Assembly: GCA_014381925.1 (NCBI GenBank)
Contig: JACNKR010000033.1
Location: 1-50,566 of the forward strand
Source of the DNA: Fidelibacterota bacterium
Lineage (GTDB): Bacteria > Fidelibacterota > Marinisomatia > SCGC-AAA003-L08 > GCA-2689995
Direction of reading: 5' to 3'
DNA: 50,566 nt
In this document: one piece after another, positions 17,602-25,646 of the stretch
Layout: every line of letters begins with the position of its first letter
How positions within the stretch are numbered: the first letter of the stretch is position 1
The notes under the pieces: generated by a model
The model's input: only the letters and a program-made list of their open reading frames with translations
What the model was told of the DNA's origin: nothing
The model's database searches: none
Position numbers and translations under genes: made by a program

Positions 17602-18644
17602 TGTACATTAAATATTTTAAATGTGTTAAGAAAGTTCGGTTTATTCCGAACTTTCTTTTTTTATTACTCATATTTTTTGGTTGTTCGAAAAATAAACCTG
17701 AAATTATTTCATTTTCAGGTTTTACAATGGGGACAACTTATAGCATAAAAATATCTGAACAGAATCCAATTAATAGTATTCATCAACTTCAATCTGAAAT
17801 AGACTCTGTATTACTTCATGTGAATAAATTATTTTCAACTTATATGTCTGACAGTGAAATTTCTCAATTTAATAAATCTGATTCAATTTTTATAATTTCT
17901 GATGAATTTGGTGAATTATTCTTACAAAGTAAGCAAATTAATAATATATCAAAAGGGGCATTTGATCCAACTGTCCACCCTCTTGTTAAATTATGGGGGT
18001 TTGGAAATAAAGGTAGAATTAATGAGTTACCACCGAATGATATAATTCAAAGCACACTAAATAAAATTGGTTTTGATAATATATTAATTAAAAATGATTT
18101 ATTAGTGAAATTATATCCATATATTGAGCTTGATTTTAGTGCAATTGCAAAAGGGTATGGTGTAGATAAAGTAAGTGAATTATTAATTTTAAAAAATATT
18201 AATAATTTCATGGTAGAAATTGGTGGAGAGGTTTATTGCAATGGAAAAAATAATAAAAATGATTGGTCAATTGGCTTACAAAATCCATTTTTAGAAATTG
18301 GAAATGAAAATATATTAAAAGTAATAAATTTAAATAATAAAGCAATGGCAACAAGTGGGAACTATCGAAATTACTTTGAAATTGATGGTCAAAAATATTC
18401 ACATACAATCAATCCAAAAACAGGATATCCTGTTACGCATAATGTTGTAAGTGTATCAGTTGTGGCAAATGATTGTTCTTCTGCTGATGCCTATGCAACG
18501 GCATTAATGGTAATGGATAAAGAAGTAGGAATAGAAATGATTAATTCTATAAATGGTTTAGAAGCTGTGATAATATATGGGGATAATGAAGACTTTAAAT
18601 TATTAAAATCTGAAGGAATTGATGAAATTATAAGTGATTTTTAG
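17601..18644 (+). CDS. apbE: FAD:protein FMN transferase, lipoprotein
   Basis: Attaches FMN from FAD to Thr of S/D-G-A-T motifs, here presumably NqrB and NqrC just upstream. The 347-residue protein has a Lys/Arg-bearing N-terminus, a hydrophobic core and a lipobox (FFGC, Cys about 28). It then shows the family boxes FTMGTTYSIKI, LDFSAIAKGYGVDKV, VEIGGEVYCNG, HTINPKTGYPV and DCSSADAYATALMV (Mg2+ and FAD binding). The only start compatible with the signal peptide is ATG 17601, overlapping the nqrF stop. The first codons contain a full intrinsic terminator, so apbE expression probably depends on read-through or anti-termination. It overlaps the convergent nqrM by 17 bp. Confidence 0.92.
   Translation: MYIKYFKCVKKVRFIPNFLFLLLIFFGCSKNKPEIISFSGFTMGTTYSIKISEQNPINSIHQLQSEIDSVLLHVNKLFSTYMSDSEISQFNKSDSIFIISDEFGELFLQSKQINNISKGAFDPTVHPLVKLWGFGNKGRINELPPNDIIQSTLNKIGFDNILIKNDLLVKLYPYIELDFSAIAKGYGVDKVSELLILKNINNFMVEIGGEVYCNGKNNKNDWSIGLQNPFLEIGNENILKVINLNNKAMATSGNYRNYFEIDGQKYSHTINPKTGYPVTHNVVSVSVVANDCSSADAYATALMVMDKEVGIEMINSINGLEAVIIYGDNEDFKLLKSEGIDEIISDF
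17628..17662 (+). terminator. Strong intrinsic terminator after nqrF, inside the start of apbE
   Basis: A perfect 12-bp stem, AAGAAAGTTCGG (17628-17639) and CCGAACTTTCTT (17646-17657), has a six-base TTTATT loop. It is followed by an unbroken T-run to 17662. This is a textbook Rho-independent terminator for the nqr operon. It lies wholly within codons 10-21 of apbE, which uses the T-run to encode the Phe/Leu core of its signal peptide. Confidence 0.88.
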
Positions 18645-18810
18645 GATTTAATTTTGATTTACAAATTTTTTGTTGAATCGAACTACAAGTGCAATCAAGA
18701 TCATTTCCTCCACAAGAACCTTTCAGTTCTTTATTGCTGAAAATAACACCAATTGCCATTGCAAAAAGTGCAATGGCTAATATAATTAAAGTTGCAAAAA
18801 TAGTCATCAT
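18628..18810 (-). CDS. nqrM: Na+-NQR maturation protein NqrM
   Basis: Small membrane protein needed for assembly of active NQR, thought to deliver iron to the NqrD/E centre. The 60-residue protein has one N-terminal transmembrane helix ending AMAIGVIFSNKELKG, then the diagnostic GSCGG and three further cysteines (Cys 33, 40, 42, 50), matching the DUF539/NqrM pattern of a helix plus a Cys-rich tail. Usually nqrM follows apbE on the same strand; here it is convergent and overlaps the apbE end by 17 bp, so it needs its own promoter, probably in 18811-18902, shared divergently with nhaD. Either of two adjacent ATGs could start it. Confidence 0.88.
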   Translation of the reverse strand: MMTIFATLIILAIALFAMAIGVIFSNKELKGSCGGNDLDCTCSSIQQKICKSKLNPKNHL

Positions 18811-18902
18811 AAGTGTAAATAAATTTAACCTGAAATACTTATATTTAGTGCTATTATAAATTGTAATATTTAGTTAAAATCGAAAATAAAATAAGGAATT
18901 TA

Positions 18903-20312
18903 ATGTTTAAACGATTTGTTTTTTTCCTACCATTTATGTTAGGAATATTATTTGCGAGTACGGGTAGGCATCATGGAGTAAATGGAGAAGAGCTTCCACT
19001 TTTTAGTATTATACCCTTTGTTGGAATTTTATTATCCATAGCCATTGTGCCACTTGTTACGCCTCATTATTGGCATCATAATTTTGGGAAAATTGCACTC
19101 TTTTGGGCAACATTATTCATTGTTCCATTTGCAATTAAAATGGGATTCAATCTCGCATTTTATGAGTTTCTACATGTAATGCTACTTGAATATATTCCAT
19201 TTATTATTCTACTTTTGTCATTATTTACCATTGCTGGAGGAATAAGATTAAAAGGTTCTCTTGTTGGGACACCAATATTAAATCTATCAATAATTGTAAT
19301 TGGAACCATTTTAGCATCATGGATGGGAACAACAGGTGCAGCTATGTTATTGATAAGACCTCTTATTAGGGCAAATAAATGGCGGAATAAAAAAGTACAT
19401 GTAATTATATTTTTTATTTTTCTTGTTGCGAATATTGGAGGTTCATTAACTCCCTTAGGCGATCCACCATTATTTCTTGGGTTTTTACATGGTGTAAGTT
19501 TCTTTTGGACAACAAAAGCATTATTAATGCCGTTAATTATGGTTTCAAGTATATTATTTGTAGTTTTTTATATTTTAGACAGTTATTTTTATAATAAAGA
19601 AAAAGAATCTCAACCTGAATCTGGTGGTGTAAAATTAGCTCTTGAAGGGAAAGTAAACTTTATATTATTAATTGGTGTAGTTGCAAGTGTTTTGTTAAGT
19701 GGTTTTTGGCATCCGCATATTGAATTTAATATTTATGGTGTACATGTAGAATTACAAAATATTGCACGAGATATTTTATTACTATGTTTAACAGGAATAA
19801 GTTGGAAAGTAACAAAAATGGAAATTCGGAACGCAAATGGGTTTACATGGTTTCCAATTCAAGAAGTTGCCAAATTATTTTCAGGAATTTTTGTTACCAT
19901 TATTCCTGCAATCGCAATTTTAAAAGCGGGTAAAAATGGAGCGCTGTCTTCTGTTGTGAACGCTGTAACCAATGATGATGGTGAACCTGTTAATTTAATG
20001 TACTTTTGGTTAACAGGGATTTTATCTAGCTTTTTAGATAATGCTCCCACTTATTTAGTATTTTTTAATACGGCGGGAGGAGATGCCGATATTTTAATGA
20101 CGACCTTAAGTGAAACATTGCTCGCAATTTCGGCAGGAGCAGTATTTTTAGGTGCAATGACTTATATTGGGAATGCTCCAAATTTCATGGTCAAAAGTAT
20201 AGCAGAAGAGAATGATATTGATATGCCAAGTTTTTTTGGATATATGGCATGGTCAGTTGTAATCTTAATTCCTGTATTTATTTTATTTAGTTTATTTTAT
20301 TTTTGGAGTTAG
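18903..20312 (+). CDS. nhaD: NhaD-type Na+/H+ antiporter
   Basis: Predicted inner-membrane Na+/H+ antiporter of the ion transporter superfamily, giving Na+ extrusion or pH control. The 469-residue protein has about 12 helices. It contains SWMGTTGAAMLLIRPLIRAN, FLVANIGGSLTPLGDPPLFLGFLHGVSFFWT and FLDNAPTYLVFFN, which are NhaD-type boxes with the conserved polar residues in the re-entrant regions. An AAGGAATTTA site precedes ATG 18903. It probably forms a two-gene unit with the stress protein gene one base downstream. With NQR next door it fits a sodium-cycling cell. Confidence 0.92.
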   Translation: MFKRFVFFLPFMLGILFASTGRHHGVNGEELPLFSIIPFVGILLSIAIVPLVTPHYWHHNFGKIALFWATLFIVPFAIKMGFNLAFYEFLHVMLLEYIPFIILLLSLFTIAGGIRLKGSLVGTPILNLSIIVIGTILASWMGTTGAAMLLIRPLIRANKWRNKKVHVIIFFIFLVANIGGSLTPLGDPPLFLGFLHGVSFFWTTKALLMPLIMVSSILFVVFYILDSYFYNKEKESQPESGGVKLALEGKVNFILLIGVVASVLLSGFWHPHIEFNIYGVHVELQNIARDILLLCLTGISWKVTKMEIRNANGFTWFPIQEVAKLFSGIFVTIIPAIAILKAGKNGALSSVVNAVTNDDGEPVNLMYFWLTGILSSFLDNAPTYLVFFNTAGGDADILMTTLSETLLAISAGAVFLGAMTYIGNAPNFMVKSIAEENDIDMPSFFGYMAWSVVILIPVFILFSLFYFWS

Positions 20313-20313
20313 A

Positions 20314-20760
20314 ATGTTTAAAAATATAATTATAGCAAGTGATTTAAGCCCTAAAGCAAAGATAGCTGCACAAAAAGCAGTCCAAATTGCTCACCAATTT
20401 AATTCAAAAATTACGGTGTTAAATGTCCATGATGAATTTATGGATAAAGATGAAATGGAAATGCTTAGAGTGAGTGTGGATGAAATTCAAGAAAAATTTA
20501 GAGAAATTGCTGTGGAAGCAAAAAATGAAATAAAATCAATGCTTTCTGACTTACACGCAAATGACATCGAGGTAAAGGTAATTTTAAGGGAAGGCACACC
20601 ATCAAAAGAAATTTTATCATTAGCCCGAAAAATAAATTCTGATTTAATTGTAATGGGGACAAATGGTAAGGATAATTTATCAGATTATTTTCTTGGCACA
20701 ACTGCAGAAAATGTTATTTCAAAAGCAGATTGCCCAGTCCTTGTTGTCCCAATGAGTTAA
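20314..20760 (+). CDS. Universal stress protein (UspA family, ATP-binding type)
   Basis: A 148-residue single Usp domain of the Rossmann-like alpha/beta fold. It begins FKNIIIASDLSPKAKIAAQKA and ends with DCPVLVVP. The nucleotide motif G-2X-G-9X-G-(S/T) is intact: GTNGKDNLSDYFLGTT at about residues 111-126, so it should bind ATP rather than being a UspA-type non-binder. It starts one base after nhaD and is probably co-transcribed with it, as Usp domains often accompany transporters. Its specific role is unknown. Confidence 0.9.
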   Translation: MFKNIIIASDLSPKAKIAAQKAVQIAHQFNSKITVLNVHDEFMDKDEMEMLRVSVDEIQEKFREIAVEAKNEIKSMLSDLHANDIEVKVILREGTPSKEILSLARKINSDLIVMGTNGKDNLSDYFLGTTAENVISKADCPVLVVPMS

Positions 20761-21103
20761 AAATAATTATTCATCTTCCTGCATTTAATTATTTTTACTC
20801 TAGATGAGTATTAAATATGTGCAAAAGTGAATAAAAAAAATAGCTCTTTCGGAGTGTCCTTATAGTTTGCCCTATGACATTCATATTTAACTTTGTTTAT
20901 TAAAGATTATATAGAGCATCTGGTATAGGTTAAATTAAAAACTATATTAATGGTAGATTATAGCTTTTTGGCTAGCAGAATGATTTTTACTCCTTCTACG
21001 AGTTGGATTCAGTGAAATGTATGATTTTACTGAGTGAATGAGAGTGAAATTGAATAATATTAACTTTTGTACTTAATACTATATTTCTAATTTTTATTAA
21101 TGT
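20761..21103. repeat. Convergent non-coding gap with a degenerate copy of the palindromic repeat
   Basis: Between uspA (+) and coxB (-), 343 bp contain no gene I can support. Around 20797-20900 the sequence ACTCTAGATGAGTATT, then TAGCTCTTTCGGAGTG, parallels the two better copies near 25301 and 25647 in order and spacing, but its stems are decayed. At about 20989-21003 an ACTC...GAGT palindrome may be a further remnant. No clear intrinsic terminator is visible for either gene. Confidence 0.5.
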
Positions 21104-21943
21104 TTACCAATCATCATCATCATCAGACTCTTCTTCAAGATATTCAGCTTCTTCAATTAAAAATTTATTAAAATCTTCTTCGGAATCAATTGTTAAAAAA
21201 CCTCGCATTCTATAATGAGAATTTCCACATAATTGAGCACAGGCAATTTCATACCCTTTACCATCTCGAGCCGTACCTTTTATTTCATTTAAAAAGGTTT
21301 CTGTAGTTTTTGTTGGTGTGAAAAATACAGGAACACTCATTCCTGGAATTGCATCTTGTTTTACACGCATTTCAGGTAAAAAGAAAGAATGGATAACATC
21401 TTTTGAGGATAAATATATCATAGCTAATTTATCTACTGGTAAATGAAGTTGGTTTATTGTTACAATATCATCTGCTCCTGTAGGTGAATTACGATCAATT
21501 CCAACAGGATTTGTTTCTTCATCTACGAGTTCAGGTTTTGTTATACCAAATTTTCCATCCACCCCAGGATAATGAATATTCCATGCATACTGTTGAGCAA
21601 TAACTCTGACTTCGATGGTATCATTATCTACATTTGGAACATCTGTTTTAGCCATTGACCATATTGGATATGCAAATCCAACAAGTAAAAAGGCTTCAAA
21701 AGCAATAACTGCTATTTCAGCATATTTACTAAAATTAGATTTTACTCCTTCGTAGTCAGCCGAATTATTCGCATTAGATCTGAATTTAATGACGGTAAAT
21801 ATAAAAAAAGTACCCCAACCAATGAATAATATTAGCATTAGCCAATGTACCCATCCTTGCATATAATCCATTTCAAGTCCGTGACTTGAACCTAGCGAAG
21901 GTAAGCCTAAGTGATAACTTAAATTCCCAAGAAGCTCTATCAT
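21104..21943 (-). CDS. coxB: Cytochrome c oxidase subunit II (CuA)
   Basis: Accepts electrons from cytochrome c at the binuclear CuA site. The 279-residue protein has two transmembrane helices (about residues 33-53 and 75-95), then a cupredoxin domain. Visible CuA ligands are His185 (DVIHSFFLP), Cys235, Cys239, His243 and Met246 in CAQLCGNSHYRM. The family's usual Glu between the cysteines (CxExC), which ligates CuA through its backbone and Mg2+ through its side chain, is Gln here. No cleavable signal or fused cytochrome c domain is seen, and the C-terminus is a run of acidic residues. It is the last gene of the cox unit, overlapping the preceding gene as ATGA, an unusual position. Confidence 0.94.
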   Translation of the reverse strand: MIELLGNLSYHLGLPSLGSSHGLEMDYMQGWVHWLMLILFIGWGTFFIFTVIKFRSNANNSADYEGVKSNFSKYAEIAVIAFEAFLLVGFAYPIWSMAKTDVPNVDNDTIEVRVIAQQYAWNIHYPGVDGKFGITKPELVDEETNPVGIDRNSPTGADDIVTINQLHLPVDKLAMIYLSSKDVIHSFFLPEMRVKQDAIPGMSVPVFFTPTKTTETFLNEIKGTARDGKGYEIACAQLCGNSHYRMRGFLTIDSEEDFNKFLIEEAEYLEEESDDDDDW

Positions 21944-22176
21944 TTAATAATTCCTATATTTTGATTTATTAATTTTGATCTACGATAAAAAAATATTATA
22001 ACAGAAATGATACCTAGCAAAACCATTCCAATTACAAATAAAAGAAACAATATTGCTTTATTCATTCCATCTGTCATTGGTGAATCTTTAGCACCATAAC
22101 AAACGGCACAAGCTTTTGACAGACTTGGGATAGTAAGAATTGTAAATAATATTATTTTATTTAATTTATTAATCAT
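21940..22176 (-). CDS. Small cox-linked membrane protein with CxxC
   Basis: A 78-residue protein with a hydrophobic N-terminal segment like a signal peptide, then CAVCYGAKDSPMTDGMNKAI (Cys 23 and 26), then one transmembrane helix (about 41-66) and a basic tail. Small proteins with a CxxC-YGA..SPM..GMN motif occur near oxidase genes in several phyla from my memory of such clusters; no function is established that I know of. It overlaps both neighbours by four bases, so it is translationally coupled to coxB. A role in copper or disulfide handling for CuA is possible. Confidence 0.7.
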   Translation of the reverse strand: MINKLNKIILFTILTIPSLSKACAVCYGAKDSPMTDGMNKAILFLLFVIGMVLLGIISVIIFFYRRSKLINQNIGIIK

Positions 22177-22379
22177 AGATTACTAAAAGATTTATATTTT
22201 TCAATGAATGATTTACAATAATATATCCCACTTAAAGTAAGTAATAAACATATACCAGATATTATTAAATGAGAAAACTCATTCGAATCTAAATATATTT
22301 TACCATAAAATACTGAAAGAAAAATAAAAAGACCTGTAGTTGCACATGCAAATACAAGATGAAAAGATTTTAAACTCAT
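22173..22379 (-). CDS. Small two-helix membrane protein in cox operon
   Basis: A 68-residue hydrophobic protein with two predicted transmembrane segments (about residues 6-27 and 36-54) and a Lys-rich C-terminus. I do not recognise a family. It begins with ATG overlapping the coxD stop and ends overlapping the next gene, the coupling pattern of the whole operon, which supports it as a real gene. It may be an accessory or assembly subunit of the oxidase. Confidence 0.65.
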   Translation of the reverse strand: MSLKSFHLVFACATTGLFIFLSVFYGKIYLDSNEFSHLIISGICLLLTLSGIYYCKSFIEKYKSFSNL

Positions 22380-22696
22380 TTACTAATCCAGGTATCTACA
22401 GATGCTTTTATTAAATTTGCATCCCAAAGTGTAGGAATGAAAAATACAATAATAAAAAAGAATGCTGATAAAATTAATAGCCAATAAATTGATTTAACTT
22501 CATCAAATAAGTGCATGAAATTTCCTGCAACTAAAAACCCTTTTATCGATGCAATTAATAAACCAACCGCAATACCTAATGCCATTGATCCAAATTCAAT
22601 GAATGATGCACCTACTGTAACTAAAGTAAGTACAAATAAAGTGAGTAAAATTTTAAAATAAATTGATTTTGAATGCTCTAAATTATGTTCGCTCAT
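22376..22696 (-). CDS. coxD: Cytochrome c oxidase subunit IV (prokaryotic type)
   Basis: Small membrane subunit of the oxidase. The 106-residue protein has three hydrophobic segments, with the pattern of bacterial COX4 proteins: LLTLFVLTLVTVGASFIEFG, then IKGFLVAGNFMHLFDEVKSIYWL, then a last helix. The FMHL.....W segment is characteristic. It sits 12 bp after coxC and overlaps the small gene downstream. It has no catalytic residues and is usually dispensable for activity but stabilising. Confidence 0.82.
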   Translation of the reverse strand: MSEHNLEHSKSIYFKILLTLFVLTLVTVGASFIEFGSMALGIAVGLLIASIKGFLVAGNFMHLFDEVKSIYWLLILSAFFFIIVFFIPTLWDANLIKASVDTWISK

Positions 22697-22708
22697 TTTG
22701 AATATTTC

Positions 22709-23308
22709 CTAATTAAGTAGATATAATACTGGGAATAAAAAGATCCAAACTAAATCTACAAAGTGCCAATATAGTCCAGCAACTTCAACTCTATTTGTAA
22801 ACCGTTCTGGTTCTGTTTTCCACATGCCTGCACCTGGACCCCATAAATAAAAATTTAGAATTAATCCACCAATAATATGGAGACCATGAAGTCCTGTCAT
22901 TGTATAATAAATTCCAAAGAAATTATCAGTAGATGGATAAATTCCAAGATGAATTTTATGTGAATATTCAAAATATTTAATTACTAAAAAAACGATTGAA
23001 CATATTAAAGTTATTCCCATAAATTTCTTAAATCCGGCAAAATCATTTTCTTTTAAAGCTACCCATGATTTTACAACTGTCCAACTTGATAGTATTAAAT
23101 TAAAAGTATTTAAAGTTGCAAGTGGAATACTTAAATGGGTTTCACCGCTTGGTGGCCAAACGGGCGAACCGATTCTCAATAAAATATAGGCTGAGAATAG
23201 TCCTCCAAATAACATGATTTCAGAAGCGAGGAATATCCAAACACCTAGTTTTGCATTATATAAACCAGTTTCTTCACGAGCCTGGACATTATATGGTATT
23301 TCTATCAT
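22709..23308 (-). CDS. coxC: Cytochrome c oxidase subunit III
   Basis: Membrane subunit without redox centres that stabilises subunit I. The 199-residue protein has five helices, as in short bacterial forms, with LGVWIFLASEIMLFGGLFSAYILLR near residue 25, TMTGLHGLHIIGGLI in the middle and VEVAGLYWHFVDLVWIFLFPVLYL at the C-terminus. All are family signatures, with the conserved His and Glu residues. The ATG at 23308 has AAAGG upstream on the minus strand. It follows coxA after 10 bp. Confidence 0.94.
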   Translation of the reverse strand: MIEIPYNVQAREETGLYNAKLGVWIFLASEIMLFGGLFSAYILLRIGSPVWPPSGETHLSIPLATLNTFNLILSSWTVVKSWVALKENDFAGFKKFMGITLICSIVFLVIKYFEYSHKIHLGIYPSTDNFFGIYYTMTGLHGLHIIGGLILNFYLWGPGAGMWKTEPERFTNRVEVAGLYWHFVDLVWIFLFPVLYLLN

Positions 23309-23318
23309 TTATTTGCCT

Positions 23319-25040
23319 TTAATTTTCGGTTTGAGGTGAATAATCTTTTTCTGCACCTGGTACACTATATTCATAAGGTCCACGGTAAACAGTTACATCT
23401 TTATCAAAATTTCCATGTGCTATTGGGGGAGATGGACATGCTGTCCATTCAATCGTTGTTGCTTGCCATGGGTTTCTATCTGGATTATCTTCTTTCTTTT
23501 TAAGAATAGTCATAATAAAATTGATGAAAAAAGGAATTTGAGCAAGGCCTAAACCCCATGCTGACCATGACATAAATGCATTCCATTCTAATACACCTTG
23601 TGCGTGAGCATAGGCTTGCCCGCCATCAGCAAGTCTTCTTGAAACTCCTGCGAGACCTTGAATAAACATTGGCATAAAAATACCATTCATGAAAACAATC
23701 GATAAAAAGAAATGCATTTTCCCTAACATTTCATTCATCTTTTTTCCTGTAATTTTTGGAAACCAAAAGTATATTCCGGCAAAAATACCAAAAATAGTAC
23801 CAGGAGCAACGACATAATGAAAGTGTCCAATGACATAATAAGTATCATGTAAATGAATATCTGTGGGAGCAAGTCCTAATGGAAGACCTGTTAATCCACC
23901 AATTCCAAACATTGGCATCCAAGCTAATGCAAATAACATCGGTGTATTAAAACGAATCCGCCCACCGTATAAAGATAATATTAAAGCAGATAAAATTATG
24001 ACAGATGGAATTGAAATAATCATAGTTGTTGTTTGGAAAAATGCACTCATTGCTTGTCCCATTCCTGTTAAAAACATATGATGTGCCCAAACAATAAATG
24101 ACATAAACCCTAAAAATATTGATGAATAAACTATAGCTTTATACCCCCAAAGTGGCTTCCGTGTATTATTTGAAACAACTTCAGCTACAATACCCATTCC
24201 TGGAAGAATTAAGACATATACTTCAGGATGCGCTAAAAACCAGAATAAATGTTGCCATAGCAAAGGACTACCACCTCCGGCAACATCTAATGCTGATCCA
24301 GCATAAACTAACCCCGAAGGTAAAAAGAAACTTGTACCTGCTACTCTATCCATTAATTGTAATACAGCGGCGGCTTCTAATGGTGGAAATGCTAATACAA
24401 GTAAAAATGAGGTAACTAATTGTGACCAAACAAAAAATGGCAATCTCATCCATGTTAATCCTTTTGGTCTAAGTTGTACAATTGTTACAATAATATTCAT
24501 TGAACCAAGTAGTGACGAGGTTATTAAAAACACCATGCCTAATAACCAAATAGTTTCACCATTTTCAGCTAATACTGATAGTGGGGGATACATTGTCCAA
24601 CCAGATGCTGCAGGTCCACCTTCCATAAAGAAACTTGCAACCATTATTACACCACCAATAAAAAACGACCAATAGCTTAACATATTTAATTTTGGGAATG
24701 CCATGTCTGGTGCACCTACTTGAAGAGGTACTAAGTAATTACCAAAAGCACCTACAATTAATGGAACAACTCCAAGGAAAATCATGATTGTACCATGCAT
24801 TGCACCGAATGCATTATACATATCAGGGGATAGTAATCCTGTTTCACTTAATAATGATCCAACAAATGGTACCGGTGTGTCCGGAAACGCCAATTGCCAA
24901 CGCATTATCATCATTAATACGAATCCAAAAAATAAGAATAACAGAGCTGTTATTCCATATTGAATTCCAATTACTTTATGGTCTTGAGAAAATATATACT
25001 TCGATAAGAAGCTTTCCTCAGGATGTTCTTGTTGACTCAA
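23319..25040 (-). CDS. coxA: Cytochrome c oxidase subunit I (A1 type)
   Basis: Catalytic haem-copper subunit reducing O2 to water. The 573-residue protein has 12 or more helices. It has FGAMHGTIMIF with a haem-ligand His, WFLAHPEVYVLILPG, where HPEVY provides a CuB His, the D-channel Glu and the cross-linked Tyr, VWAHHMFLTGM with the CuB His pair, and HDTYYVIGHFHYV with the remaining haem ligands. The HPEVY Glu assigns it to A1-type oxidases. The start is TTG 25040, backed by AGGAG seven bases upstream. It leads a minus-strand operon of six genes; its promoter should lie just right of 25040. Haem a synthesis genes are not in the window. Confidence 0.96.
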   Translation of the reverse strand: MSQQEHPEESFLSKYIFSQDHKVIGIQYGITALLFLFFGFVLMMIMRWQLAFPDTPVPFVGSLLSETGLLSPDMYNAFGAMHGTIMIFLGVVPLIVGAFGNYLVPLQVGAPDMAFPKLNMLSYWSFFIGGVIMVASFFMEGGPAASGWTMYPPLSVLAENGETIWLLGMVFLITSSLLGSMNIIVTIVQLRPKGLTWMRLPFFVWSQLVTSFLLVLAFPPLEAAAVLQLMDRVAGTSFFLPSGLVYAGSALDVAGGGSPLLWQHLFWFLAHPEVYVLILPGMGIVAEVVSNNTRKPLWGYKAIVYSSIFLGFMSFIVWAHHMFLTGMGQAMSAFFQTTTMIISIPSVIILSALILSLYGGRIRFNTPMLFALAWMPMFGIGGLTGLPLGLAPTDIHLHDTYYVIGHFHYVVAPGTIFGIFAGIYFWFPKITGKKMNEMLGKMHFFLSIVFMNGIFMPMFIQGLAGVSRRLADGGQAYAHAQGVLEWNAFMSWSAWGLGLAQIPFFINFIMTILKKKEDNPDRNPWQATTIEWTACPSPPIAHGNFDKDVTVYRGPYEYSVPGAEKDYSPQTEN

Positions 25041-25300
25041 TACAATACTCCTGAAAATGTTTTGATTAATTATATAAAAAAATAACTAATCGATTAGATA
25101 ATGAAATAGTACTAGCTCAAAATTTATATGACTTATTTCTTATAATAAAAGAATTTTAATAAATATTTTTATAATTCTATAGTGTGGGCTGTATTCAAGA
25201 CAAACATTAGTCTATTTCTACGATATCTAATTATCATGGGTTCGCGGAATAATTTTATATTATTTATTGTTAATATTAATCACCCTTAAATTGATGTTTT

Positions 25301-25500
25301 TTCATCATTTAATCTGCGTTAAATCGCACCCTGTGAAAATTGTTTTGCTCTAGAGGAGTATTCTATTTGTAATACATAATTCTAATGAAAAATTAGCTCC
25401 ATCGGAGCGAGCTAATAGGCCAATCCTCTGGAGTTTATATTTGTTTAATTAAATGTGTTATAAATAGGTCACCTCTCTGAGGTTGAAAAAATAAATTAAA
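25301..25500. repeat. Palindrome-rich interspersed repeat, copy A
   Basis: The unit starts with an AATCTG lead-in and then has four short hairpins of five or so bp with three-base loops: CTC-TAGAG-GAG (about 25348-25358), GCTCC-ATC-GGAGC (about 25395-25407), TCC-TCT-GGA (about 25423-25431) and ACCTC-TCT-GAGGT (about 25470-25482). They are separated by AT-rich spacers containing CTATTTGT. Copy B, 346 bp away, matches it closely over the full length. It has no open reading frame. Confidence 0.8.
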
Positions 25501-25646
25501 CTACCTGCTATTAAACCATATTAATCTAATTTCTGTTCATTATTAATTTAGGAAAGCGGAACAGGTTTTTCCCTTATAAAAATTATGTTATTACTTTAAT
25601 TAGTAGTGGCAATACATGTATCGCTATAAATTATTTTCACAATTTC

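Noticed and set aside
20761..20800. A/T stem after uspA as terminator
   Set aside because: The possible AAAATAATT/AATTATTTT pairing has no G/C pairs and a long loop; too weak to call.
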